NCBI GenBank assembly: GCA_030037855.1
Contig: JASHPY010000061.1
Coordinates: forward strand, 1 to 39,942
Direction of reading: 5' to 3'
DNA from: Thermoplasmata archaeon
GTDB taxonomy: Archaea > Thermoplasmatota > Thermoplasmata > Lutacidiplasmatales > UBA184
Length of the DNA: 39,942 bases
The translations under genes were made by a program, and so were the position numbers. Under the pieces are notes generated by a model. The model was not told where the DNA came from and searched no databases. It worked only from the letters and a program-made list of their open reading frames with translations. Positions 1-10,400 of the stretch are shown in pieces (position 1 is the first letter of the stretch; the number at the start of each line of letters is the position of its first letter).

Positions 1-622
1 TCGGAGGACGCGGTGACCCACTCCGGTTTCGTGAGAGGGTACGGCCGGTGCGACCCGGCACGACCCCGGTTCCCGGAGTGAATTCTCGACATGGGGGCCC
101 GCCCACCCTCGGTGGATACTTAACGATTTAAGAAGACCCGAGGTGGACTGAAAACATCGTTGAGCGCCGGCGCACCGGTTCGCCCGCCCGGTCGTTACCG
201 GCTCCCCGGAGAACTCGCATCGTTCCCCTTCCATCGGGCCAGAGAGGTTCCTCCCTAAGACGGCCGCTCGTCTCGGGGCCTAGGAGTCTGTCGGTCACTC
301 CTCGGCCACCTCCGCGCGCCACTTCTCGCTCCCCTCTCGATCCTCCCGCTCGACTTCCGTCGTCTCGACGACGAGGCGGTCTGTGAGTCGTGCCTTCGGG
401 GACTCACTGCCCGCGGTGCTCTCGCCCCCGTCGCAGCGGGCCGCTCCTGACTCCCGCATCGACTTCCCCCACGCTCGTCCTGCGCCCGAGCTCGCCCTCT
501 CGCTCGACCGGGGACATCGTTGACCGGTCCGGCCGACCGTCACCTCCCCGCGACGTCCGACCGTTACGACCCGTGGAGTTCTCGGGCACGCTCCGGCGTC
601 TCGTCCGAGGGGCACTCGACGA

Positions 623-973
623 CTAGCTGATGCGGTCGCTCTTCTGGAGATTCTCGACCAGGAACTGCTTGCCGCCCGCCGTGATCCGGTAGTGCGCCTT
701 CCCGCCGGTGCGGGCGGCGTGGGTGCCCGAGGCGTAGTTCCCCGGGGTCTGGACCTCGACCATGCCGTTCCGGACGAGAAGTCCGAGGGCGAGCGGGACC
801 TTCACGAGGTCCTGATCGATCGCCCAGAACTTCGCGAGCATCCGTTCGAGGTCGGCGAGCTCGAGGGACTGCTCCCGGGCATGGCCCTCGTGCATCGACT
901 CCGTGCGGTTCAACTGCTGGAGGATCGCCACGAGCGTCGCCCGGACCGGATCGGGCGCGTCCCCGGGAGGCAT
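623..973 (-). CDS. Small winged-helix-like protein, paralogous in character to 2086..2421
   Basis: 116 aa; C-terminal 'HYRITAGGKQFLVENL' resembles a wHTH wing (compare 'RFAITSEGKRLLLKEL' in 2086..2421). AT-rich 'CTACTTAAAAA' lies about 30 bp upstream of the start. Confidence 0.7.
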   Translation of the reverse strand: MPPGDAPDPVRATLVAILQQLNRTESMHEGHAREQSLELADLERMLAKFWAIDQDLVKVPLALGLLVRNGMVEVQTPGNYASGTHAARTGGKAHYRITAGGKQFLVENLQKSDRIS

Positions 974-1101
974 GCTCGATTACTACGCGAGGTCCCCCTA
1001 CTTAAAAACGCCCGGCGCCGAGGAGACGTCGTCACGTCCCGCGTGCCCGGCGGGCCGCGGATCCCGCCGGAGGGGGCGCGCCCGTCCGCGCCCCGCGCGG
1101 G

Positions 1102-2052
1102 TCAGCCCGCTCCCGTCGTGCCGAGCCGGTACGCGCGCACGAGGTTGTCCGGGTACATCAGCGAGAAGCGCCACTCCCGGTACCGTTCGGGTACCGCGGC
1201 GCGGCGGAAGACGCGGAGCGGCACGGCGCGCCGTCGGGCGTCGGCCGCCCGCCGTTCGAGGTCGCGGAGGTACTCTCGACTCCGCTCGAGCGTGCGGGCG
1301 TCGCCGAGCGCCCCGTGACCGGGCACGACCCGGTCGGCGCGCAAGCGGAGCATCCGACCGAGGATCCGGATCCACTCGGCGGGGTAGCCGTCCCCGACGG
1401 AAAGGTGGTAGCCGACGAGGGCGAGGTCCCCCGCGACGACGATCCGCTCGTCCGGGAGGAAGGCGAAGACGTCGCTCGGCGAGTGACCGCCCCCGTACGA
1501 CAGGAGCCGGACGGAACGACGGCGGCCGGTGAGCACGAGCTCGTCGTCGAACGTCACCCCGGGCGGGACGATGCGCAACGTCGCGGGCGTAGCGAGGACG
1601 CCGCGGAACCAGCCGCGGAGCTCGGGGACGTCCCGACGGTCGACCCCCGGCCCCGGGTGGCGGAGGGAGGCGAGCTCCTTCGGGAGCTCGCGACGCCAGG
1701 AGCGGAAGAGCGGCCGGCTCTTCTCGACGATCACCTCGCGTACGCGACGGGTCGAGACGACGTGCGCGCCGACGAACGCCGAGTTTCCCCAGTGGTGGTC
1801 GCCGTGCCAGTGGCTGTTGACGACGAACGAGGGGGCGGTGCCGGTGAGCCGCTCCGCGGCGCGCCGCAGCGCGGCCCCCGCCATCGGAGTCAGGGTCGAG
1901 TCGAACACGACGGTGGCACCGCCGAGGTCGACGATCGCCGAGTTCGAGAGCGCGAAGCCGCCCGGTCGAGCGAACGCGGCGTACACCCCGTCCGCGAGTC
2001 GCTCGATGCGGAAGTGGCGCGACCCGGTCGGTGGGCCCATGGGGGTAGGCAC
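1102..2052 (-). CDS. Metallo-beta-lactamase-fold hydrolase
   Basis: HxHxDH motif in 'VVNSHWHGDHHWGNSAFV'; later 'VVAGDLALVG' and 'VVPGHGALGD' match MBL metal-site motifs. Confidence 0.88.
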   Translation of the reverse strand: MPTPMGPPTGSRHFRIERLADGVYAAFARPGGFALSNSAIVDLGGATVVFDSTLTPMAGAALRRAAERLTGTAPSFVVNSHWHGDHHWGNSAFVGAHVVSTRRVREVIVEKSRPLFRSWRRELPKELASLRHPGPGVDRRDVPELRGWFRGVLATPATLRIVPPGVTFDDELVLTGRRRSVRLLSYGGGHSPSDVFAFLPDERIVVAGDLALVGYHLSVGDGYPAEWIRILGRMLRLRADRVVPGHGALGDARTLERSREYLRDLERRAADARRRAVPLRVFRRAAVPERYREWRFSLMYPDNLVRAYRLGTTGAG

Positions 2053-2085
2053 TCGGGAGGGGTACAGGGAGATTGCGGTCCGGCC

Positions 2086-2421
2086 CTAGACCCGCCCGAC
2101 CTTCTCGAGCTCCTTCAGAAGCAGCCGCTTCCCCTCGGAGGTGATTGCGAACCGCTCTCCGACGACCCGGCCGCGGTCCCACGCGTACTCGGAGTCGGTG
2201 AGACGACGGGCGAGGCCGTTGCCGATCAGCGTGTCGAGCGTCTCGCCGACCTGGTCGACCGTCACGGTCAGGAAACCGGCCTTTCCCAAGAGGTGGACGA
2301 GCTCGTCGCGTTCGAGGCCCTCGGTCGGCCCGTGCTCCTCCTCGACTCGGTTGAGGAGCTTCAGCGCCTCGAGCATCTCGAGGTGGAACTCGCGGGCCTC
2401 GCCCTCCGGGGTGTCGGGCAC
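2086..2421 (-). CDS. Small winged-helix transcriptional regulator-like protein
   Basis: 111 aa; 'GETLDTLIGNGLARRL...RFAITSEGKRLLLKEL' wHTH pattern; same strand as and just upstream of the MBL gene. Confidence 0.7.
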   Translation of the reverse strand: MPDTPEGEAREFHLEMLEALKLLNRVEEEHGPTEGLERDELVHLLGKAGFLTVTVDQVGETLDTLIGNGLARRLTDSEYAWDRGRVVGERFAITSEGKRLLLKELEKVGRV

Positions 2422-2526
2422 GGCTCGACCGGGGGGCCTCCCCGCACTTGAGGATATCCGTCGAGCCGCCCACCGGCGATGGGCCAGCGGCCTTTTAGAC
2501 CGGACCGTGCGGTACCCTTTCCGTCC

Positions 2527-2835
2527 ATGACCTGCACGTGCCGGAACCCCGCCCGATGCCCGGTCTGCAACACGCCGGTGCGGGTGCCGCTCTCGAACCT
2601 CGAGAACCAGGTCGGCGGGGCGTTCCTGGTCGAACGGTTCGCCCGGAGGGACTCGTCGTCGTCACGCGAGGGGCTCCGCCGCCTGATCGAGGGATGGGCG
2701 ACCTGCCCGTCGTGCGGCCACTCGATCCACCACGAGCACTCCCGCTCGTGCGTCGCCGAGGCGCTGACGAGCGCGGGCGTCCCGATGAGCGAACGCGAGT
2801 CGATCCTTGCCAAGATCACGTTCCCCGAAGGATAG
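2527..2835 (+). CDS. Small zinc-binding protein (CxC...CPxC and CPSCGHSIHHEH motifs)
   Basis: 102 aa from the ATG at 2527; two Cys/His clusters; TATA-like CTTTTAGA at about -30. Confidence 0.65.
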   Translation: MTCTCRNPARCPVCNTPVRVPLSNLENQVGGAFLVERFARRDSSSSREGLRRLIEGWATCPSCGHSIHHEHSRSCVAEALTSAGVPMSERESILAKITFPEG

Positions 2836-2848
2836 CGAGGCGCCCGAG

Positions 2849-3997
2849 ATGCCCGCCCCCGACGACTTCGTCGTCACGCCGTACGAGGTGAAGGGCAAGG
2901 TCGATTACGACCGGCTCCGCGAGCGGTTCGGCACGCAGGAGCTCTCCCCCGAACTGCTCGCGCGGCTCCACCACCTCGCGGGCGGGGAGCTCCACCCGCT
3001 CCTCCGCCGCGGGGTGTACTACTCGCAACGGGACCTCGGCCCGCTCCTCGACGGCTACGCGAACGGCCGTCCGTTCTTCCTCTACTCCGGACGGGGGCCG
3101 TCCGGACCGCTCCACACCTCCCACCTCCTCCAGTTCGACCTCTGCCAGTGGTTCCAGCGCCGGCTCGGCGTGCCGATGTACATCCAGATCACCGACGACG
3201 AGAAGTTCTGGGCCCGCAGCGGGCTGACGCGCGAGGAGACCGCGCACTGGGGCCTCGAGAACCTCTACGACATCCTCGCGCTCGGCTTCGACCCGAAGCG
3301 GACGCACATCTTCTTCGACTCCCGCTCGATCGCCGCGCTCTACCCGCTCGCGATCCGCGTCGCGCGGAAGATCTCGTACTCGAACGTGAAGGCGGTCTTC
3401 GGTTTCACTCCGAGCACGAACATCGGGCTCGGGTTCTACACCGCGCTCCAGAGCGTTCCGGCGTTCTGGCCGTCATGGGCCGAGGGGCGGGCGGTCCCGT
3501 GCCTCATCCCGTGCGGGATCGACCAGGACCCGCACTTCCGCCTGACGCGCGACGTCGCCGAGGGATTGGGCTACCCGAAGCCGGCGCTCGTCCACTCGAA
3601 GATGGTCCCCGGCCTCCTCGGCGAGGGCGTGATGTCGACCACGGGGAATCGCGCCGACGACGCGCTCTTCCTGAACGATCCGCCGAAGGTCGTCGAGCGG
3701 AAGCTCCGCGCCGCCTTCACGGGCGGTCGCGCGACCGTCGAGGAGCAGCGCCGCCTCGGGGCCGTCCCCGAGGTCTGCTCGATCTGGGCGCTGTGGCGGA
3801 CCCGGTTCGCCGAGTCGGACGAGAAGTTCGAGGAGGTCACGCGCTCGTGCCGCTCGGGAGAGCTGCTCTGCGGCGACTGCAAGGGCCAGCTGATCGAGCG
3901 GGTCCACGCGTTCTACGAGACGCACGCCGACGCGCGCGAGAAGGCGAAGAGCTGGGCCGAGTCGGCGATCGTCACCGAACCCCCGCGGCCGCTCTAG
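2849..3997 (+). CDS. trpS: Tryptophanyl-tRNA synthetase, archaeal type
   Basis: Class I signatures 'GRGPSGPLHTSH', 'CLIPCGIDQDPHFRLTRDVA', 'ALVHSKMVPGL', 'CGDCKGQL'. Confidence 0.9.
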   Translation: MPAPDDFVVTPYEVKGKVDYDRLRERFGTQELSPELLARLHHLAGGELHPLLRRGVYYSQRDLGPLLDGYANGRPFFLYSGRGPSGPLHTSHLLQFDLCQWFQRRLGVPMYIQITDDEKFWARSGLTREETAHWGLENLYDILALGFDPKRTHIFFDSRSIAALYPLAIRVARKISYSNVKAVFGFTPSTNIGLGFYTALQSVPAFWPSWAEGRAVPCLIPCGIDQDPHFRLTRDVAEGLGYPKPALVHSKMVPGLLGEGVMSTTGNRADDALFLNDPPKVVERKLRAAFTGGRATVEEQRRLGAVPEVCSIWALWRTRFAESDEKFEEVTRSCRSGELLCGDCKGQLIERVHAFYETHADAREKAKSWAESAIVTEPPRPL

Positions 3998-4030
3998 CGG
4001 TCGGGGACCTCCGCTGCCGCCCCGGTGGGC

Positions 4031-4882
4031 CTACCCAACCTCGGGGCGGACCGAGGACGGAGGCTCGGGTCGCCGGAGGGCCGGTCCCTCGGGCCCGCCG
4101 AGCGGGGTCGCGGTCGGCACGGGCTCGGTCGAGCCGGCCCCTTCGACCGCGGTCAGGAGCTTGAGCATCGGTCGGAACAGCGAGCGCGACGCCCGGCTCG
4201 GGTCGAGCGTGTACGCGCGGTCGTACGCCGCGACCGCCTCCTCCTCCTCCCCGAGCGTCAGGAGCGAGAGCGCGAGCTCGAGCCAGCTCTTCGCCTCGCG
4301 GCTCCCCTCGCGCTCGCCGGTCTCCTCGACGTGGTCGTCCTCGGCGAGGGGAGGGAGCGCGCGCGGCGCGCCATCGGGGCCCGAGCCGTCGCGCGAGAGG
4401 ACGAGCGCGCGCTCGAACGCGGCCGAGGCGCCGCCCTCGTCGCCCGATTCGGCCAGTGAGACCCCGAGGCGATGCCAGGCGACGAGGTCGTCCGGCGTGA
4501 GCGCGACCGTGCGGCGGAACGCGAGCGAGGCGAGCCCCCACTCCTCGCGGAGCGAGCGGGCGACGCCGAGATGGAACCACGCCTCCGCGTTCGCGGGAGC
4601 GAGCTGGACGGCGCGCGACAACGCGCCCTCGGCCTCCCGCGCGCGCCCGAGGTGGGCGAGGCAGATGCCGTAGTACGACCACGCGCCCGCGTCGTCCGGC
4701 TCCGCGCGGACCACGTCCAAGAACGCCCGCTGGGCGAGATCGTACTCCCGGCGTTCGTAGTGGCGGACCCCCGCCTCGATCCCCGGACTCACGAGCGGCG
4801 CACCGGGCGCCCTCACCGCCGCGCGAGAGAAAAGCCTGCCGCCGTACCGGCACGGGGCCGTACGGCGCCCGCCGTGCGGCAC
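4031..4882 (-). CDS. TPR-repeat protein
   Basis: Repeated TPR pattern (AWSYYGICLAHLGRAREAEGALSRAVQLAPANAEAWFHLGVA...). GTG start at 4882 lies about 25 bp from TATA-like CCATATAAGG on the minus strand. Confidence 0.85.
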   Translation of the reverse strand: MPHGGRRTAPCRYGGRLFSRAAVRAPGAPLVSPGIEAGVRHYERREYDLAQRAFLDVVRAEPDDAGAWSYYGICLAHLGRAREAEGALSRAVQLAPANAEAWFHLGVARSLREEWGLASLAFRRTVALTPDDLVAWHRLGVSLAESGDEGGASAAFERALVLSRDGSGPDGAPRALPPLAEDDHVEETGEREGSREAKSWLELALSLLTLGEEEEAVAAYDRAYTLDPSRASRSLFRPMLKLLTAVEGAGSTEPVPTATPLGGPEGPALRRPEPPSSVRPEVG

Positions 4883-5053
4883 CGTCGCGCGGCGCCGCCG
4901 GCCTTATATGGGGCGGGCGGCCATGCGCGAGCAAGGAATCCCCGAGCCCACCCCCATCGAGCGTCCCGCCCGTCATTTCTCGACGAGTGTTCTCTCGACG
5001 AGGGTCGCTCCCCGATTCCGAACGCGAAACGCGACCAAAGAAGGCGACCAGCG

Positions 5054-5563
<510 letters not shown>

Positions 5564-5667
5564 CGCCCCGTCCCCGGGCGCGGCGCCAACCCGTTCCTTC
5601 CCTTCCCTCCGCTCGGCGGCGGGCCGTATTGGATTAAATACCGAGCCCAGCTTCGGACGCCTCGTCG

Positions 5668-6339
5668 ATGGCCGACGAGCAGCGCGAACTGACCCTCTAC
5701 GTTCAGTCGAAGCGGGCGATCAAGACGTTCATCCGGACCGCGAGCCCGATCGAGCAGGCCGGCTTCTCCGCACGGAACAGCCCCGGCTCCGCGGGCGAGG
5801 AGCAGGCGATGGGGGAGGAGGGAGTCTTCTTCCTCTCCGACGACCAGGCGCGCGCCGCCGCGCTCGCCGAAGAGGTGGCGAAGCACCGCGGCTACCACCT
5901 GAAGGTCGTCGACATCGAGAAGGTCGGACGCGTCGAGCGGATGATCGCCGAGCACCTGCGCGGGGTGCAGACGTTCCCGGTGTTGATCTCGCCGAAAGGT
6001 CCGCGGCTCGAGGGCGCCGTGAACTTCACCGAGGAGAAGCTCTCCGAGCTGATGCCGAGCGAGCTGAAGAGCGTCCGGGCGTTCAGCTACCTCAAGGTCC
6101 GCGGCGGCGACCTCGACCGGATCCGCAACCTCCTCGAGACGTTCGACGAGGTGAAGGAGCTCCACTTCCTCACGGGCGATTGGGACATCTTGGTCGTCCT
6201 CGAGTTCGCCCCGCCGACCGCGAGCAAGCGCCGGGTCCTCGACTTCGTGACCGAGCGGATCCGCGGGATCCCCGAGATCCTCGACACGTCGACGGTCGTC
6301 CCCGAGTACTCGCTGACGAAGTTCCCGATCGCGGGCTAG
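5668..6339 (+). CDS. Two-domain protein: thioredoxin/glutaredoxin-like N-terminus plus Lrp/AsnC-type ligand-binding (RAM) domain
   Basis: C-term 'VRAFSYLKVRGGDLDRIRNLLETFDEVKELHFLTGDWDILVVLEFA' is RAM-like; N-term 'VFFLSDDQARAAALAEEVAKHRGYHLKVVDIEK...TFPVLISPKGPRLEG' is thioredoxin-fold-like. TTAAATA at -28 to -34. Confidence 0.75.
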   Translation: MADEQRELTLYVQSKRAIKTFIRTASPIEQAGFSARNSPGSAGEEQAMGEEGVFFLSDDQARAAALAEEVAKHRGYHLKVVDIEKVGRVERMIAEHLRGVQTFPVLISPKGPRLEGAVNFTEEKLSELMPSELKSVRAFSYLKVRGGDLDRIRNLLETFDEVKELHFLTGDWDILVVLEFAPPTASKRRVLDFVTERIRGIPEILDTSTVVPEYSLTKFPIAG

Positions 6340-6635
6340 CGTCCCCGCTCTGAGGGGACCGCCGGTCCCCCGTCGACCGGCCCGAAGATCCGGGCGAGCC
6401 CGTCCGCGAGGAACCGGTGGGCGTCGACGCCCTTCGGCGTCAGCTCGAGGAGGTCGTCGGTCCCGGGGGCGGCCACGACGAAACCGAGACGGACGAGGTA
6501 CTCGAGGTACCGCTGGAAGACGGTGTAGTTGAGGCCGGCGCGCTGCTGGAGCGGCGTCCGCCGGATCGGGCCCGGCGCCGTCGACATCGCCTCGAGGAGT
6601 CGTCCGATGACGAACACGTCGGGCCGGCCTATCAT
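6336..6635 (-). CDS. Small winged-helix protein
   Basis: 99 aa; 'RTPLQQRAGLNYTVFQRYLEYLVRLGFVVAAPGTDDLLELTPKGVDAHRFL' is typical of archaeal small wHTH. Confidence 0.78.
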   Translation of the reverse strand: MIGRPDVFVIGRLLEAMSTAPGPIRRTPLQQRAGLNYTVFQRYLEYLVRLGFVVAAPGTDDLLELTPKGVDAHRFLADGLARIFGPVDGGPAVPSERGR

Positions 6636-7351
6636 GCCGGCGATCCCGCGAATCGCCAGAGGAACTCCGCCTCGAGGGCGGAGACCTCGCGCACCTGCCG
6701 ATCAAGGTGCTGTTGGAACCCACCGATCCACTGTTGGCCGATCCGGTAGAGGAGGTAGACGAACGGACACACGAATCCGAGACCGAGCACGACCCCGAGG
6801 AACGGGACCAGGGACGCCGATCCGGCGGTCGCGGTCTCGACCACCAACCCGACGGCCCCATCGAGGCCGAGAAGGCACCCCGCGATCGGCAGGATCGACC
6901 AGTCGACCTCTACCTTCGCGTTCGTCAGGAGCTTCTGGGACTCCACGACCTGTTGGGTCCACCCGGGGCGTTCGTCGGGTCCGCGCGGCCGCGCCGGGCC
7001 CGGGCTCACGCCTCGGATGACCGCGCGGGAGGCCGCCCGGGCCGCGAACAGCTCCCGAACCGCCGCGACGAGCAGGAGGCCCGCGGGCGCGAACGACACG
7101 AGGTAAGCCCAGAGGGGAGGGACGGAGAGGCCCGAGGAGCCGTTCGTGACCGAGCCCGGGACGGGGAAGAAGAGGCCCAGGAGGACGAGCACGAGGAATC
7201 CGCCGTACGCGGCGTAGAAGCTGCCCCAGGCGAGCCAGGAGACCCGGCGACTCCGCCGCGCGAGGTCCTGCGCGCCGTCGAGGATCGCGCGGGAGGCATC
7301 GACGACGCCCACCATCCGGCTCCGGTCCGGCCCCGGCGCGGCGGCGCGCAT
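6632..7351 (-). CDS. Multi-pass membrane protein of unknown function
   Basis: Several hydrophobic segments; 4-bp overlap with the downstream wHTH gene. Confidence 0.7.
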   Translation of the reverse strand: MRAAAPGPDRSRMVGVVDASRAILDGAQDLARRSRRVSWLAWGSFYAAYGGFLVLVLLGLFFPVPGSVTNGSSGLSVPPLWAYLVSFAPAGLLLVAAVRELFAARAASRAVIRGVSPGPARPRGPDERPGWTQQVVESQKLLTNAKVEVDWSILPIAGCLLGLDGAVGLVVETATAGSASLVPFLGVVLGLGFVCPFVYLLYRIGQQWIGGFQQHLDRQVREVSALEAEFLWRFAGSPA

Positions 7352-7417
7352 CGACCGGGGAGCGGTGGGCGGGGGTTTACTTCTTCCTCCGCGACGGTCC
7401 GTGCCGGCACGGCCTCG

Positions 7418-10400
7418 TCAGTGCCGTCGGGCGCGCCGGCGCCGTCGACCCGGTACGACGGGGAGCTGCCGCGCATGCGTGCCGGCCGCCGCGCCGGGCT
7501 CCGGGGTCCCGTAGAGCGGTTCGACCGTGAGCGGGTGGTCCTCGAGCCACGCGACCCCCTCGACGTACGCCGCGAACGACTCGAGGCTCGTGAACAGCGG
7601 GATCCCGAGCTCGATCGCCCGTCGCCGGAGGATGTACTCGTCCTCGAGCATGCGCTCGAACTTCTCCTGGGTCAGGGAGAGCGGGACGTTGAGCAAGAGG
7701 TCGATCTCGCCGTGCTCGAGCGCTTCGGTCACGTTCGGGTGGCGTTCGGGCTCGCTGACCTTGTGGAGGATCCGCACGCCGCGGATCCCGCGCGACGCGA
7801 GGAACGCGCCCGTGTCCTCGGTCGCGGCGACCTGGAGCCCGAGCCCGCGCAGGCGCTGGGCGACCGGCAGGAGCGCCTCCTTGAGCTCGGGGCCCCCGAC
7901 CGAGAGGAACGCGGTCCCGCGGCGCGGGACGAGCCGGACGCCGGTCGCGACCAACGCCTTCACGAGCGCGTCGGAGAACGTCGGGCCGAAGCAGGCGACC
8001 TCACCGGTCGACTGCATCTCGACGCCGAGGAGCGGGTCCGAGCCGGCGAGCTGGAGGAACGAGAACTGCGGGACCTTGACCCCCCACCGTCCCGGGGGCA
8101 GGGGCGCGATCCCCTCGCGCGAGATGGGGCGGCCCAGCATCGCTCGCGCCGCCTCGCGGAGCAGCGGCACGCCGGTCGCCTTCGCGAGGAACGGCAGCGA
8201 TCGGCTCGCCCGCAGGTTCAGCTCGATGATCTGGTACGCCTCGTTCTTCACGAGGAACTGCACGTTGAACGGGCCGCGGATCTCGAGGGTACGGGCGAGG
8301 CGGGCGGCGGCGTCGATCAGCTCGGCCTGCACCGCGCGGGCGGTGTGCCGCGGCGGGAGGCAGAAGATCGCGTCCCCCGAGTGGACCCCGGCGCGCTCGA
8401 CGTGCTCGAGGACCCCGGCGACCAGCACTCTCGTCCCGTCCGAGATCGCGTCGAGCTCGACCTCGTCCGCCCCCTCGACGAACTTCGTGATCACGACCGG
8501 GTGCTCGGGCGAGACCCGCGCCGCCTCCGAGAGGAACCGGGCGAGGTCGGTGCGGCCCCAGATCACCCGCATCGCCTGCCCGCTCAACACGTAGGACGGG
8601 CGCACGAGCACCGGGTAGCCGACCTCGTCGGCGAACTCGCTCGCCGCGTCCACGGTCGTGAACGCGCGCCACGCCGGTTGCGGGATCTGAAGACGTTCCA
8701 ACAGGCGCGCGAACTCCGCTCGGTTCTCGGCGGTGTCGATCGAGTCCGCCGAGGTGCCGAGGACCGGGATCCCGCACGTCTTCAGCAGCGGGGTCAGGTT
8801 CTGGGCGAGTTGGCTCCCGACGCACGTCACGACGCCGGCGAACGACTCGAAGTCGACGAGGTCGCGGGTCCGCTCGAGCGTGATCTCCTCGAAGTAGAGC
8901 CGGTCGGACCGGTCGTAGTCGGTCGAGACGGTCTCGGGGTTCGAGTTCAGGACGGAGACCCCGGGGACCCCTTCCGCCTTCAGCCCGTCCACGAGGTTCA
9001 TGGTCGACCAGTCGAACTCGACGCTCGAGCCGATGCGGTAGGGGCCCGCCCCGATCACGAGCACCGAACCCGGCGGCATCGGTCGGACGTCGTCCGCGTC
9101 CGCGCGGTAGGTGAGGTAAAGGTAGTTCGTCCGCGCCGGCCACTCGCCGGCGAGCGTATCGATCATGCGGACGCGGGGTCGGACGCCTTCGGCGAGCCGA
9201 CGGCGTCGGACCTCTTCCTCGTCAACGCGCGCGGCGCGGCCGATCGCGCGGTCGGATAGGCCGAGCTCCTTCGCCCGCCGCAGGAGCGCGACGGGCAGCT
9301 CCCCGCCCGGCGCCGACTGGAGCGCCCGATGCGACGCTTCGATCTCGGCCAGGCAGTCGACGAACCAGCGATCGATCCAGGTGACCCGCGCGATCGTGTC
9401 GGGGTCGATGCCGGCCCGCAGCCCCTCGAGCACGCGCGAGAGGATCTCGGGGGTCGGCCGCGCGAGGTCGGCGAGGATCGCGTCGCGCGGCCGGACCTCG
9501 GCGGGCGGGACCAGGTCGGCGCGGGGGTCGCCCATCCGCACGGCCTTCGAGATCGCCTCGGGGAACGAGGCGCCGATCCCCATCACTTCCCCGACCGACT
9601 TCATCGCCGGGCCGAGCCGCCGGTCGGCCCGCTCGAACTTGTCGAGGTCCCACCGGGGCAGCTTCACGACCACGTAGTCGAGCGACGGCTCGAAGCAGGC
9701 GGTCGTGACCCCGGTGATGCGGTTCTTCAGCTCGGGCAGCGTGTAGCCGAGCGCGAGCTTGGCCGCGACGTAGGCGAGCGGGTAGCCGGTCGCCTTGCTC
9801 GCGAGCGCGCTCGAGCGGGAGAGCCGGGCGTTGATCTCGATCGCGTAGTACTCCTCGCTCACCGGGTCGAGGCAGAACTGGATGTTGCACTCGCCGACGA
9901 TCCCGCAGGCGTCGGCGGCGCGCAGCGCGGCCTGGCGGAGCATCTGGTACTCGTGGTCGGTGAGCGTCTGGCTCGGCGCGACCACGATGTTGTCGCCCGT
10001 GTGGACGCGCATCGACAGGACGTTCTCCATGTTGCAGACGGTGAGCGTGTTCCCCTTCGCGTCCCGGACGACCTCGTACTCGAGCTGCTTGAACGCCCCG
10101 ACGTACCGCTCGAGCAGGATCTGCCCGACCGGGCTCGCGCGGAGTCCTCGGGCGACGACCTCGCGGAGCTCGCTCGCGTCCTGGGCGACGCCGCCGCCCT
10201 TTCCCCCGAGCGTGTAGGCGACGCGGACCATGACGGGGTAGCCGAGGAGCTCGACCGCCGCGACCGCCTCCTCGTACGAGTAGACCGCCCGGCTCGGCAG
10301 GGTCGGGACGCGGGCTCGCGCCATCGTCCGTACGAACTTCGCGCGGTCCTCGGTCGCCTTGATGCCGGCGAGCGGCGTACCGAGGACGCGGGTTCCCGAG

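Noticed and set aside
6707-9259. 850-aa plus-strand ORF
   Set aside because: Antisense to carB and the membrane protein gene; biased Glu/Arg/Asp/Leu composition with no domains.
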